DNA of 64,000 nucleotides, taken from assembly GCF_000737785.1 (NCBI RefSeq), contig NZ_JPRO01000003.1:248001-312000 (forward strand). The letters are read 5' to 3'. Positions 26,802 to 35,387 of the stretch are shown here, in pieces. Position numbers and translations under genes: made by a program. The stretch is from Chryseobacterium luteum (GTDB lineage: Bacteria; Bacteroidota; Bacteroidia; Flavobacteriales; Weeksellaceae). Below the pieces are notes generated by a model. That model made no database searches. It was given only the letters and a program-made list of their open reading frames with translations, and was not told the origin of the DNA. Within the stretch, counting starts at the first letter, position 1, and every line of letters starts with the position of its first letter.

Positions 26802-27485
26802 TCAGGTTACCGGAAAATCAACTTCAAATCCAATTCCTCTCAGGGACTGGATTTTTATTTTGGGATCATTGAGAAAATATTTTCTCAGCCGGCTGATGAA
26901 TACATCAAGGCTTCTTCCGGTAAAATAATCATTGGTTTCCCAGAGATTATCCAGAATATCATCCCTTTTAATCATGGTTCCGTTGTGTTTCAAAAGGTAT
27001 AAAAGGAGTTCCTGTTCCCTTACCGTAAGACGTACATTTCCCTGAGGATGGGAAAGCAGCAGTTTTTCAGTATCTAAAGAATAGTCCCCGATCTTTATCT
27101 GCAGCGGGATAGCAGGCTGTGTCCTTTTAAGAATATTCCTGATTCTCAAAACCAGTTCTTCCGGATCGCAGGGCTTGGCAATATAATCGTCCGCTCCTAT
27201 TTTTAAGCCCATCAGACGGTCTATTTTCTGGTTCTTGGCGGTAAGGAAAAGCAAAGGGAAATTATTCTTCTCCTTTAAGATCATTTTTGCTAAAGAAAAG
27301 CCGTCAATTGAAGGCATCATAATATCCAGAATACCAATATGAAACGGGAAATCTGTATGTAAAAGACTCACAATATCCTCCGGATTCTGAAACCATGCCA
27401 CTTCAAAATCCTCCAGTTCAAGATACTGCTTCAGGATCATCCCGAAATCCGGGTCGTCTTCTGCCAAAAGGATTTTAGTTTTCAT
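26802..27485 (-). CDS. OmpR-family response regulator
   Basis: The protein has 227 residues. The receiver domain has acidic LLAEDDPDFG, phospho-acceptor Asp in GILDIMMPSIDGF, and Lys in FLTAKNQ. The C-terminal winged helix (about 130-227) has LTVREQELLLYLLKHNGTMIKRDDILDNLW and FISRLRKYF. It overlaps the kinase gene by 11 bp and is surely its partner. OmpR-type proteins bind direct repeats spaced by about one helical turn. Two copies of an ATTAACC triple repeat with 11-bp period lie upstream of the kinase/GLPGLI region and of the receptor gene, and these are the best candidates for its sites. Confidence 0.92.
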   Translation of the reverse strand: MKTKILLAEDDPDFGMILKQYLELEDFEVAWFQNPEDIVSLLHTDFPFHIGILDIMMPSIDGFSLAKMILKEKNNFPLLFLTAKNQKIDRLMGLKIGADDYIAKPCDPEELVLRIRNILKRTQPAIPLQIKIGDYSLDTEKLLLSHPQGNVRLTVREQELLLYLLKHNGTMIKRDDILDNLWETNDYFTGRSLDVFISRLRKYFLNDPKIKIQSLRGIGFEVDFPVT

Positions 27486-28794
27486 AAGGAATGGATATTT
27501 TAAATGTGGTTCCGGCCTTGGGGCGGCTGGAAACTTCTATGCTGCCACGGTATTTTGTTATGATTTTTTTTACAAAATAAAGTCCTAATCCCAATCCTTT
27601 CGTGTTGTGGATATTGTTAGACTGAATTCTGTAAAATTTTTCAAAAATGTGATGAAGTTCCTTTTTCTCAATGCCGCAACCGTTGTCGCTGACTTCTATT
27701 TTAAGATTTTGAGAACTGTTGCTGATATTCACTTTTACATGAGAAGCTCCGTATTTCACACTGTTTTCACAAAGGTTTTTGATGAGGGTTTCCATAAGGT
27801 TTTTATCGAAAGGAAGTTCCTCTGAAACCTTGCCGGTCAGTTCAAACTCTGTTTCAGAATAGGTGAAGGCAAGGTCCTGCACAAAAAAGTTCCAGTCTTC
27901 CGGTTGTATGGACAGGATTTCTTCAGGAGTTTCATCTTTATGCAGCTGAACCATCAGGTTTTCAAGGCGATTGATCTGCCGCTCGATCAAAGGTAACGTT
28001 TCCGGATTCCATTCCTTTTTTAAAGCTTTTGATGCTATTTTTAAAGTAGCTATCGGGGTTTTGAATTCATGGGAGATATTATCGACAACAGTGTGCAGAA
28101 CTTCTACCTGCTTTTGCTGTTGAATTAAATTTTTAACAGTGAAGATGTAGAGTATTAAGACGCTTGTCAACAGGGCAATACAACACAGGAACAGGAGGGT
28201 TAATTCTCTGAAAACAATACTTTTAATATTTAAAATTTCAAATTCGGTTTTGCTTTTCACCTGAAAACTGTTGTTTCGGATGGTTTTTTTTTCGTCGTCG
28301 GATGTTGATTTGGAGGATGTTTCCCAATTTCCTGTATTTGTAATTCCGGCTTTTACAACCTTGTTTTTGGTTTCAAAAAGGGTAATTGGCTGGTCAATGA
28401 GATTGGTTTTAGTAGGGAGAAAAACAATTGATAAATACTGAATTTTGACGGCCACTTCGTACCCCTGATTTTTGAACTGATGATCTACATACTTACTGAA
28501 ATGATCTTGTGTACTTTTTCTATTCTGTTCAAAAAGACTTAAAAACTTTTTTTTATTGATTTTTTTGTTATTAAACTGTATAATAATATACTGCAGAGAA
28601 TCGTCGGATACTTTTTTCACACCTCCTTTATCATCAAGGTTATCTGTGAATCGGGTGAGTCTGCTATGTACGTCTCTGTAAATTTCCCTCTCCTTTACCT
28701 GATAAGTTTTATACATGAAATAAGCCTGTATCCCTAACAGAAGAAGGAATAGTGCTGCAAAAAGAGCAATAAGATTTTTACTTTTCAAAATCAT
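27475..28794 (-). CDS. Sensor histidine kinase (HisKA/HATPase)
   Basis: The protein has 439 residues. There are two transmembrane segments, about 10-28 (IALFAALFLLLLGIQAYFM) and about 195-217 (LTLLFLCCIALLTSVLILYIF), enclosing a periplasmic sensor of about 165 residues of unknown ligand. The phospho-accepting His lies in NISHEFKTPIATL. ATP-site boxes are NLCENSVKYG, DNGCGI and GLGLGLYFVKK. It forms a two-component system with the overlapping response-regulator gene. It is divergent from the GLPGLI relic and the receptor gene, with the ATTAACC triple repeat only 38 bp upstream of its ATG, so autoregulation is plausible. Confidence 0.93.
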   Translation of the reverse strand: MILKSKNLIALFAALFLLLLGIQAYFMYKTYQVKEREIYRDVHSRLTRFTDNLDDKGGVKKVSDDSLQYIIIQFNNKKINKKKFLSLFEQNRKSTQDHFSKYVDHQFKNQGYEVAVKIQYLSIVFLPTKTNLIDQPITLFETKNKVVKAGITNTGNWETSSKSTSDDEKKTIRNNSFQVKSKTEFEILNIKSIVFRELTLLFLCCIALLTSVLILYIFTVKNLIQQQKQVEVLHTVVDNISHEFKTPIATLKIASKALKKEWNPETLPLIERQINRLENLMVQLHKDETPEEILSIQPEDWNFFVQDLAFTYSETEFELTGKVSEELPFDKNLMETLIKNLCENSVKYGASHVKVNISNSSQNLKIEVSDNGCGIEKKELHHIFEKFYRIQSNNIHNTKGLGLGLYFVKKIITKYRGSIEVSSRPKAGTTFKISIPYEN

Positions 28795-28832
28795 AGTAAC
28801 AAATATAAAACTTTAGCTTTTGTCTCACTGTC

Positions 28833-28890
28833 ATTAACCCATCATTAACCTTTCATTAACCGAAATTCTTAGATTTAATGCTGATTTTTG
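28833..28890 (+). promoter_or_regulatory. ATTAACC triple-repeat module 1, candidate OmpR-type binding site and promoter
   Basis: ATTAACC occurs at 28833, 28844 and 28855 (period 11 bp). After 21 bp comes GATTTTTG (28883-28890), one base from the -7 consensus TAnnTTTG. The layout is identical to that at 29459-29516. It faces the GLPGLI relic and also lies just upstream of the divergent kinase gene. Confidence 0.7.
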
Positions 28891-28985
28891 TACCGCAGAT
28901 AAAAGCTATCCTATTCATTGAAATTGAAGAAAAGGAAAATGTGCATATCAGGTTTTATGATTGTACGCTGTAATAAAATAACTAA

Positions 28986-29345
28986 GTGGAAAAAATTATT
29001 GTTCTTTTAGGTTTGTCCGTTTGTTCTCTGGTGGGGGCTCAGGATATTGATGGGGTTCAGCGATCAGTAAATGTCCATCAGCAGTCGTGGAATAATATTC
29101 AATGGAAAATTGAATCAGAAACAAAACGCCTTCACGAACATCATGTTCAGAAAGCAACTGCCATGTTTGAAGGGAGAAAGCTTATAGCGTGGTTTACTAC
29201 TGATGTGGAAATCTTAACAGGGCATTATCAACTTGGTGGACTTCCGGGTTTAATACTCTATGTGGAAGACAGTCAGAAAGATTTTGTGTATAGGACAAAT
29301 GTGAAGAAGTTATATGGCAGAAATATAAAAATGACCACTTCATAG
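28986..29345 (+). CDS. Truncated GLPGLI-family protein
   Basis: The protein has 119 residues and reads from a GTG, because no ATG fits. It has a hydrophobic export segment (IIVLLGLSVCSLVGAQ). Soon after comes the family core, WKIESETKR, VQKATAMFEGRKLIAWFTTD and GGLPGLILYVEDS. Normal members have about 230-290 residues, with roughly 70-100 residues between signal and core that are absent here, and a longer C-terminus. It is probably an in-frame deletion derivative or decaying gene. GLPGLI proteins often accompany outer-membrane receptors like the next gene. Their function is unknown. Confidence 0.7.
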   Translation: MEKIIVLLGLSVCSLVGAQDIDGVQRSVNVHQQSWNNIQWKIESETKRLHEHHVQKATAMFEGRKLIAWFTTDVEILTGHYQLGGLPGLILYVEDSQKDFVYRTNVKKLYGRNIKMTTS

Positions 29346-29458
29346 ATTCAATATTATTAAAAGTAACATTCAGAACATATTTAAAATAGTAGTTCGGGCT
29401 TGAACAGATTTCTGTTCAAGTCATTTTATGTTGAAGGAATAAGCTGACTACAATGGGC

Positions 29459-29516
29459 ATTAACCCATCATTAACCTTTCATTAACCGGAATTCTACGGG
29501 GAAATATGGATTTTTG
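29459..29516 (+). promoter_or_regulatory. ATTAACC triple-repeat module 2, upstream of the receptor gene
   Basis: ATTAACC stands at 29459, 29470 and 29481, followed after 21 bp by GATTTTTG (29509-29516) and then TACC, as in module 1. The receptor ATG lies 65 bp downstream. No TTTG -33 element is present; the repeats occupy that place, as expected for an activator-dependent promoter. Confidence 0.72.
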
Positions 29517-29581
29517 TACCAGAAGTTGTGAGGATGCTATGATGTATTTTCAGAACGTTATTTAGCCTTTAAAAAAGAATC

Positions 29582-31954
29582 ATGTATAAATTTTTATTTT
29601 TTTTGTGCCTTCCTGTTTTAATGTTTTCGCAACAACGGAAAATTGAAGGAACGGTTGTGAATACTCAGAACGAAAAACTTCCTTTGGTCTCTATTGAGGT
29701 TTATAATTTGCAAAATGCCCTGATAAAAAAGATCACGACTAATGAGAGTGGTGATTTTACGCTTGAAGGTATTTCAGAAAAATCTGTAAAACTGGTCATT
29801 AAAGATCTTGAATATATGCAATTTGAAAAAGAGCTTGAACTTGACAAACAGGAGAATCTTTTACAGATAGTTTTAAAAAAGGAGGTTCAGGAGATTCAGG
29901 AAGTGATCATGACCAAGCAAAAACCCTTAGTGAAAAGAAAAATAGACAGGTTGGAATTTAATGTGGAAAACAGTAATATTTCCTCACTAAATGCCTGGGA
30001 GATTCTCAAAAAAACACCGGGTATTACGGCAAGTAATGATGTGCTGGCTATTAAAGGAAGTCAAAGTATTTTGGTGACTATTAATGATAAGAAAGTAATG
30101 TTGACCGGGGATGAGTTGAAAAACCTATTGGAAAATACCCAGGGGGATGAGGTAAAATCTGTGGAAGTAATTACAAATCCACCGGCAAAATATGAGGCCT
30201 CAGGAAGTGCTGTTCTGAATATTGTCATGAAGAAAAATAAAATAGAAGGATATCGGGGTATCCTTTCTTCCAAATATGTGCAGACTCAGTATGCAAAAGG
30301 AGTGGCAGGGATTTCCCAGTATTATAAAAAAGATAAACTTTCCCTGATGGCAAGCTATTACCTGGGAAGTGGAACCTATTATCGCGAAGGTACGGATTAT
30401 GTCAATTATGTCGAAGATAAAACCCGGTGGGTGAGTACGATGAATCGAAAAGATCGTAATAAAAGTCAGAATACACTGAATTTTAATGTGGAATATGAAA
30501 TAGACAGTCTCACCAATGCCAGTCTTAATTATTCAGGATCTTTTAGTCCGAAATCTTTTGGAACGTATCATGTACCGACGTTAATTTATAACAGTCAGAA
30601 TATGGTAGAATCTGATTATATAACCATTAATGATCATCAGTCGAGATCAATTAATAATTCGTTAAGCTTTCAGGTAGAAAGAAAATTGAGTAAGAAAAGT
30701 AAACTGACATGGACCAATTATTTCGCAGGAAATAATGCCCGGAAATATCAGAATGTAATCACTGCTCTCAACTTTGCAAATCAGGCTCCGAATGAAAATA
30801 ACTTTGTAACTAATAATAAAAGTAATGTTCAACTGTATTCCACACAGGCAGATTATCAATGGAAAAATGATCAATGGGAATTGGAGTCCGGAGCAAAATA
30901 TAGTTTTGTAAAGACAGATAGCCAGCTTGAATTTTCTGATAATGAAAATGGGGTATTGCAGTACAGAGGAGACAAGAGCAATGCTTTTGATTATAAAGAA
31001 CATAATTTCGGACTTTATTCTTCATTGGCTTACAACCCTGGAAAATGGAATTTTAAAGCTGGACTTCGCGCAGAAAAAACAGATCTGGAAGGAGTGGTTT
31101 CAGAACCTTATGAGATCAATAAGAACAGCTACTGGAAATTTTTTCCAACATTATATGCACAGTATACTACCGGGAGTAATCATCAATTCGGATTATCTTA
31201 CGGGAAGCGAATCAGTAGACCATCCTATTCATGGTTGAATCCTGCGAAATCTTACTATAACCTGTTTTCCTATTTTCAGGGAGATCCTAAACTAAAATCG
31301 ACAATTATTCATAATCTTAATTTGACCTATACCTGGAAAGAATGGAATCTTGATTTTTACTACAGAAAGGAAATTTATCCTTCAATGGAAATTTCTTATC
31401 AGGAACCGAGCACAAACAGCCTGATTTATCATTATACAAATATTGAAAAAGGACAGGCGTATGGATTGAGCGTATACAAAAACTTTCAAATCAAACCCTG
31501 GTGGAGTTTAAGTGTTTCTGAAAACCTTGAGCATAACGAAAATTATTTTGTCGGGGTTGATGATATTCTGTATAAAAACAACGTCTGGAATTTGTCTTCG
31601 GATATTTCTACAAGTTTCACTTTGGACAAAAGCACCGACTGGAAACTGGAAATTGGACACCGGTACAATTCTCCGTCAATACAGGGAACTTTCAGGATCT
31701 CAGGTTCATCAACAGCGTATCTGGTAATGAATAAAAAGTTCTTTAACAAGAAACTGGATGCCAGTCTTTTCTTTAACGATATTTTTAAAACATCCGGAGA
31801 GAAAATCAGTACAAAATATGCCAATCAGGATAACTATTTTCTGGATTACCGGGATACGCAAAGTGTTTCAGTTTCGCTGAAATTCAATTTCGGAAACCAA
31901 GCCGTGAAGAACGCGAAAACCATCAAGAAGACGGAGGAACTGAACAGGTTGTAA
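29582..31954 (+). CDS. Outer-membrane beta-barrel receptor (TonB-dependent-receptor-like, OMP_b-brl_3 type)
   Basis: The protein has 790 residues. Signal peptide FLFFLCLPVLMFSQQ is followed by a carboxypeptidase-regulatory-like domain (IEGTVVNTQNEKLPLVSIEVY to about residue 100). A plug-like domain follows (ILKKTPGITASNDVLAIKG, VEVITNPPAKYEASGSAVLNIV), then a large barrel of alternating aromatic strands ending in VSLKFNFG. A TonB box is not evident, so this is the outer-membrane beta-barrel family protein group related to TonB receptors. It is probably a transporter for a peptide or metal chelate. The upstream triple repeat suggests control by the neighbouring two-component system. Confidence 0.88.
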   Translation: MYKFLFFLCLPVLMFSQQRKIEGTVVNTQNEKLPLVSIEVYNLQNALIKKITTNESGDFTLEGISEKSVKLVIKDLEYMQFEKELELDKQENLLQIVLKKEVQEIQEVIMTKQKPLVKRKIDRLEFNVENSNISSLNAWEILKKTPGITASNDVLAIKGSQSILVTINDKKVMLTGDELKNLLENTQGDEVKSVEVITNPPAKYEASGSAVLNIVMKKNKIEGYRGILSSKYVQTQYAKGVAGISQYYKKDKLSLMASYYLGSGTYYREGTDYVNYVEDKTRWVSTMNRKDRNKSQNTLNFNVEYEIDSLTNASLNYSGSFSPKSFGTYHVPTLIYNSQNMVESDYITINDHQSRSINNSLSFQVERKLSKKSKLTWTNYFAGNNARKYQNVITALNFANQAPNENNFVTNNKSNVQLYSTQADYQWKNDQWELESGAKYSFVKTDSQLEFSDNENGVLQYRGDKSNAFDYKEHNFGLYSSLAYNPGKWNFKAGLRAEKTDLEGVVSEPYEINKNSYWKFFPTLYAQYTTGSNHQFGLSYGKRISRPSYSWLNPAKSYYNLFSYFQGDPKLKSTIIHNLNLTYTWKEWNLDFYYRKEIYPSMEISYQEPSTNSLIYHYTNIEKGQAYGLSVYKNFQIKPWWSLSVSENLEHNENYFVGVDDILYKNNVWNLSSDISTSFTLDKSTDWKLEIGHRYNSPSIQGTFRISGSSTAYLVMNKKFFNKKLDASLFFNDIFKTSGEKISTKYANQDNYFLDYRDTQSVSVSLKFNFGNQAVKNAKTIKKTEELNRL

Positions 31955-32051
31955 TTCTTCAGGCATCTGTCTCCCTTTCTGAAAAACTAAAAACTAATAT
32001 CCATAAAAACATTATTATAAAAGAAATTCATGTCCTGTGTCACATTTTCGT

Positions 32052-32059
32052 TAATTTTG
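32052..32059 (+). promoter_or_regulatory. -7 promoter element of the second M1 peptidase gene
   Basis: TAATTTTG fits TAnnTTTG exactly and lies 24 bp before the ATG at 32084. This supports that start against the longer frame from 32030. No matching TTTG -33 element was found. Confidence 0.55.
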
Positions 32060-32083
32060 ACATTTATTTTTAAAATCAGAGAT

Positions 32084-33949
32084 ATGAAACGATTTCTTTA
32101 TGCCTTTGTAGCAGCTGTTTCCATGCAGCAGGTTTCTGCACAGGAATTGTATATGCCGAGAAATATTAAAAAAGCCTATGAGAAAGGAACCCGTGATATT
32201 TCCGGCGCACCGGGCAGGAATTATTGGCAGAATAAAGGAATTTATAACGTCGAGGTCAAAGTGGATGCGGCGGCCAAAACAGTCTCAGGAAAAGAAACGA
32301 TCACTTACAGCAACAACAGTCAGGATGAGCTTCAGGAACTTGCCATCAGGTTTGTAAACAATCTTCATAAGCCGCAATCGCCGAGATCAGGTTATGTATC
32401 CAAAGATTTCCTGTCCTCAGGGCTTCTCATAAAATCTTTTATCGTAAACGGTGAAAAATACATGGTAAACAGCGATGACTGGGGAACTGTGGAAAAAGTA
32501 AAACTGAACAGGGGACTTAAGGCCGGAGCTAAAGCTGAGGTGAAAATAGAATGGGAATATCCGCTTTCCGTACAGAGCGGAAGAGAAGGGCAGATAGATC
32601 CTGAAACATTTTATGTGGCCTATTCTTTCCCCAGAATTTCTGTGTATGATGATTACAATGGTTGGGATATGCTTCCTCATTCGGACAGGCAGGAATTTTA
32701 TAATGATTTTAACGACTATACTTTTACCATCTCTGCTCCGAAGAATTTTGTAGTATGGGCTACCGGAGATTTTCTGAATCCTGATGCCGTACTTCAGCCC
32801 GAATATTTAAAAAGATATAAAGCTTCCCTGAAAAGCGATAAAGTGATCCATATTACTTCCGAGCAGGAAATGAGATCCGGAAAAGTAACCAAACAAAACA
32901 AATGGAATGTCTGGAAATTCAAAGCCAGCCATATTACAGATTTCTGCTTTGCATTGAGCAGTCATTACGTCTGGGATGCTGCCAGCGTTCAGCTGAAAAC
33001 AAAAAGAGCAAGTGTTCAGGCAGGATATAAAACCGGTGCAAAGGATTTTGAGCACTATGTAGACTGGATGTGTTATAATCTGGACTGGTTTTCAAAGAAA
33101 TGGCCGGGCGTGGAATATCCTTACAATGTTATGACAGCAATTCAGGGGTATGCTGATATGGAATATCCAATGATGATCAATGATACAAGTATTCCGGATG
33201 ATCTTCGGGATGCAAGGCTTACCGCAGATCACGAGATTGCCCATACCTATTTCCCTTTTTATATGGGAATCAATGAAACCAGGTATGCTTTTATGGACGA
33301 AGGCTGGGCGACGACATTGGAATATCTTATCGGGATTGATGAGAACGGTGAAGCTGCCGCAAAAGAATTTTATAAAAATTTCCGTGTTAAAAGATGGATC
33401 AATGATCCTTCTGCCGAACAGGATCAGCCGGTCATTACCATGAGTACACAGGTAAGCGGTGCCGGATACGGAAACAATTCCTATGTAAAAGCGTCTCTGT
33501 CTTATCTGGCACTGAAAGATTATCTGGGAGACGAGCTGTTCAAAAAAGCGCTTCTTCACTATATGAATAACTGGAACGGGAAGCATCCTGTGCCGTGGGA
33601 TTATTTTAATTCAATGAATACAGGTTCGGGGAAAAATCTGAACTGGTTCTTCCAAAACTGGTTCTATACCAACAATTATATTGATTTAAAAATAACCGAT
33701 GCCTCACAGCTTAATGATCTTCTTACCGTGAATATTGATAACGTGGGCGGATTTGCAGTTCCTTTCGATGCTGTGCTGAACTACGAAGATGGATCAGCTG
33801 AAAAGCTTCATTTCTCGCCCGGGATCTGGGAAAGAAATCAGAAACAGGCAGATCTTACAATACCTATCAAAAAGAAAGTAAAATCTGTGACCCTGGACGG
33901 AGATATCTTTATGGATTATACACCTGATAATAACACAAAATCATTATAA
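32084..33949 (+). CDS. M1 family metallopeptidase
   Basis: The start is placed at 32084 (621 residues) because MKRFLYAFVAAVSMQQVSAQ is then a signal peptide and a promoter element lies just upstream. The M1 catalytic site is present: HEIAHTYF and, 18 residues later, Glu in FMDEGW. The substrate-binding segment is YADMEYPMM (variant of GxMEN). The C-terminal part resembles the HEAT-like or beta extension of bacterial M1 enzymes but lacks the small extra domain of the paralogue at 24488. It is probably a periplasmic aminopeptidase. It is separated from the receptor gene by about 130 bp and closed by a terminator. Confidence 0.92.
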   Translation: MKRFLYAFVAAVSMQQVSAQELYMPRNIKKAYEKGTRDISGAPGRNYWQNKGIYNVEVKVDAAAKTVSGKETITYSNNSQDELQELAIRFVNNLHKPQSPRSGYVSKDFLSSGLLIKSFIVNGEKYMVNSDDWGTVEKVKLNRGLKAGAKAEVKIEWEYPLSVQSGREGQIDPETFYVAYSFPRISVYDDYNGWDMLPHSDRQEFYNDFNDYTFTISAPKNFVVWATGDFLNPDAVLQPEYLKRYKASLKSDKVIHITSEQEMRSGKVTKQNKWNVWKFKASHITDFCFALSSHYVWDAASVQLKTKRASVQAGYKTGAKDFEHYVDWMCYNLDWFSKKWPGVEYPYNVMTAIQGYADMEYPMMINDTSIPDDLRDARLTADHEIAHTYFPFYMGINETRYAFMDEGWATTLEYLIGIDENGEAAAKEFYKNFRVKRWINDPSAEQDQPVITMSTQVSGAGYGNNSYVKASLSYLALKDYLGDELFKKALLHYMNNWNGKHPVPWDYFNSMNTGSGKNLNWFFQNWFYTNNYIDLKITDASQLNDLLTVNIDNVGGFAVPFDAVLNYEDGSAEKLHFSPGIWERNQKQADLTIPIKKKVKSVTLDGDIFMDYTPDNNTKSL

Positions 33950-33955
33950 AAACAA

Positions 33956-33987
33956 AAACAGCCTGTTCCAATTGAAACAGGCTGTTT
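33956..33987 (+). terminator. Terminator after the second M1 peptidase gene
   Basis: AAACAGCCTGTT pairs with AACAGGCTGTTT around an 8-nt loop. The T run after it is short (TTTCATT). Confidence 0.75.
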
Positions 33988-34024
33988 CATTAAAAAGCAG
34001 TCTGGAATTCTTATCAAAATCTAC

Positions 34025-34052
34025 GATAGGATAGGATAGGATAGGATAGGAT
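34025..34052. repeat. Pentanucleotide microsatellite (GATAG)x5
   Basis: Five perfect GATAG units plus GAT lie between two convergent genes and their terminators. Its position outside genes and promoters argues against a phase-variation role. Confidence 0.9.
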
Positions 34053-34060
34053 CTTAAAAC

Positions 34061-34090
34061 AAAGAGCCTGAACAAAAGTTCAGACTCTTC
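34061..34090 (-). terminator. Terminator of the M43 protease gene
   Basis: AGAGCCTGAAC pairs with GTTCAGACTCT (one mismatch) around AAAA. On the minus strand it is followed by TTGTTTTAAG. Confidence 0.75.
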
Positions 34091-34115
34091 TATTGAAAGT
34101 TAATTTGAATGTGTC

Positions 34116-35132
34116 TTATCTTAATCCCGCTCTTGGGCCCGATGCTGAAACTACAGCCTGCATTCTTGTTTTTTGGTTGGCAGAGAACATAAACATCGCT
34201 TTGTCATCTACATAATCCATATAATTCATAAACATTTGAGAACGGCTTACCCCTCCGCAAACCCTGCTTAAAGGATATGATGGTGTTCCGTAATTAGGCC
34301 CCGGAGAAACAGGAGTGTCATTAGAGTAATCTGTCTGGCAGCCTGTATTGGATGAACCCCAAAGGTGAGGTAAATTTAAATAGTGACCTACTTCATGCGT
34401 AACAGTTCTGCCCAGGTTAAACGGAGCGAAAGCACCTGTTTTTCCAATGTACTGGTAACCTATTACTAGACCGTCATACCAAAGGCCCGCAGACTCAGGG
34501 TAATAGGCGTATCCCAATGTTCCCGGCTGTCCGTTTTCATCAAGTATGGAATTAACAACCCAGATATTCATGTTTTTGGATGCATCCGTAGCATTAATAC
34601 CTCCTGTAGTCGATTTTTTCATTTCGTTTAAATTGGATTTCCAGCCTGTTTTTGTATTCTGCTTACGGTTGGTGGCTACCAGTTTAAACCGGATTTTCAC
34701 ATCACCTGCTTTGGAAGACTGGAATGCTGTCGGTATATTGGAAACATCAGAATTGGTAGCTCCGTAATCTGCATTCAGTACGGCGATCTGCTCTGCGATT
34801 CTGGCATCAGAAATGTTTTGAGCGGCTGTATTGTAGATCACATTAAAAACCACAGGAATCTCAACAGTTCCGTCTGCGAGTACTTTACCCATCATAACGT
34901 CTCTGGAAAATTTTTCAGACTGTAATTCATTGGTCTCAAATCTGGCTCTTAATGCCGGATCATCTTTAAGGGCCTTTTCTCTTATGAGGTCTGAAGGACA
35001 TGCTCTTTTTGATGTTGTAATGCCTGAAAGACTACCCGGATCCTGGGATATATCCTCTTGGTTAGAAATATTGTCGCTGTTACACGCAGAAATGAAGCTC
35101 AGAATAAAGGCTCCGAATAATAGCTTTTTCAT
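34116..35132 (-). CDS. M43 (pappalysin/cytophagalysin) zinc metalloprotease, lipoprotein
   Basis: The protein has 338 residues. MKKLLFGAFILSFISAC is a lipoprotein signal with a lipobox Cys. The metzincin zinc motif is HEVGHYLNLPH (HEXXHxxNxxH), and the Met-turn follows in FMNYMDYVDD. A paired-Cys segment (GCQTDYSNDTPVSPGP, RVCGGVS) also fits M43 enzymes. It should cleave proteins at the cell surface or outside. The promoter 26-57 bp upstream is a textbook Bacteroidota one (separate entry), leaving a leader of about 20 nt. It is a single gene. Confidence 0.93.
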   Translation of the reverse strand: MKKLLFGAFILSFISACNSDNISNQEDISQDPGSLSGITTSKRACPSDLIREKALKDDPALRARFETNELQSEKFSRDVMMGKVLADGTVEIPVVFNVIYNTAAQNISDARIAEQIAVLNADYGATNSDVSNIPTAFQSSKAGDVKIRFKLVATNRKQNTKTGWKSNLNEMKKSTTGGINATDASKNMNIWVVNSILDENGQPGTLGYAYYPESAGLWYDGLVIGYQYIGKTGAFAPFNLGRTVTHEVGHYLNLPHLWGSSNTGCQTDYSNDTPVSPGPNYGTPSYPLSRVCGGVSRSQMFMNYMDYVDDKAMFMFSANQKTRMQAVVSASGPRAGLR

Positions 35133-35157
35133 AATATATTATAAATGGTTTGGTCTC

Positions 35158-35189
35158 CAAATGTATATTATAAAAAATTAATATGCAAA
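35158..35189 (-). promoter_or_regulatory. Promoter of the M43 protease gene
   Basis: On the minus strand TTTG (35186-35189) and TACATTTG (35158-35165) are separated by exactly 20 bp, a full match to the TTTG-N19-21-TAnnTTTG consensus. Confidence 0.8.
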
Positions 35190-35387
35190 ATATTTTGATA
35201 AAATTTAAATATTTGACACTTTTTAATGGTTTTAGTTGAGTATTATTGTGTTTTAAATATCTTTTGTTGAATTTTAATCATATTTACTTTTTGTGTTTGA
35301 AATTTTACTGTATAATTTACATTTTAACAAAAAATAATTAAATGAATTGTTTGAACTGATTTATTTTTTTAAGTCAAATTTCTTTAA

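Noticed and set aside
28986..29345. Frameshift as explanation for the short GLPGLI gene
   Set aside because: No family-like sequence was found in the other frames around it; an in-frame internal deletion fits better.
34025..34052. GATAG repeats as part of a CRISPR array
   Set aside because: Units are 5 bp with no spacers; it is a simple microsatellite.
35133..35387. Possible small RNA or gene in the AT-rich gap upstream of the M43 gene
   Set aside because: Apart from the M43 promoter only AT-rich sequence without a stable hairpin or terminator was found.
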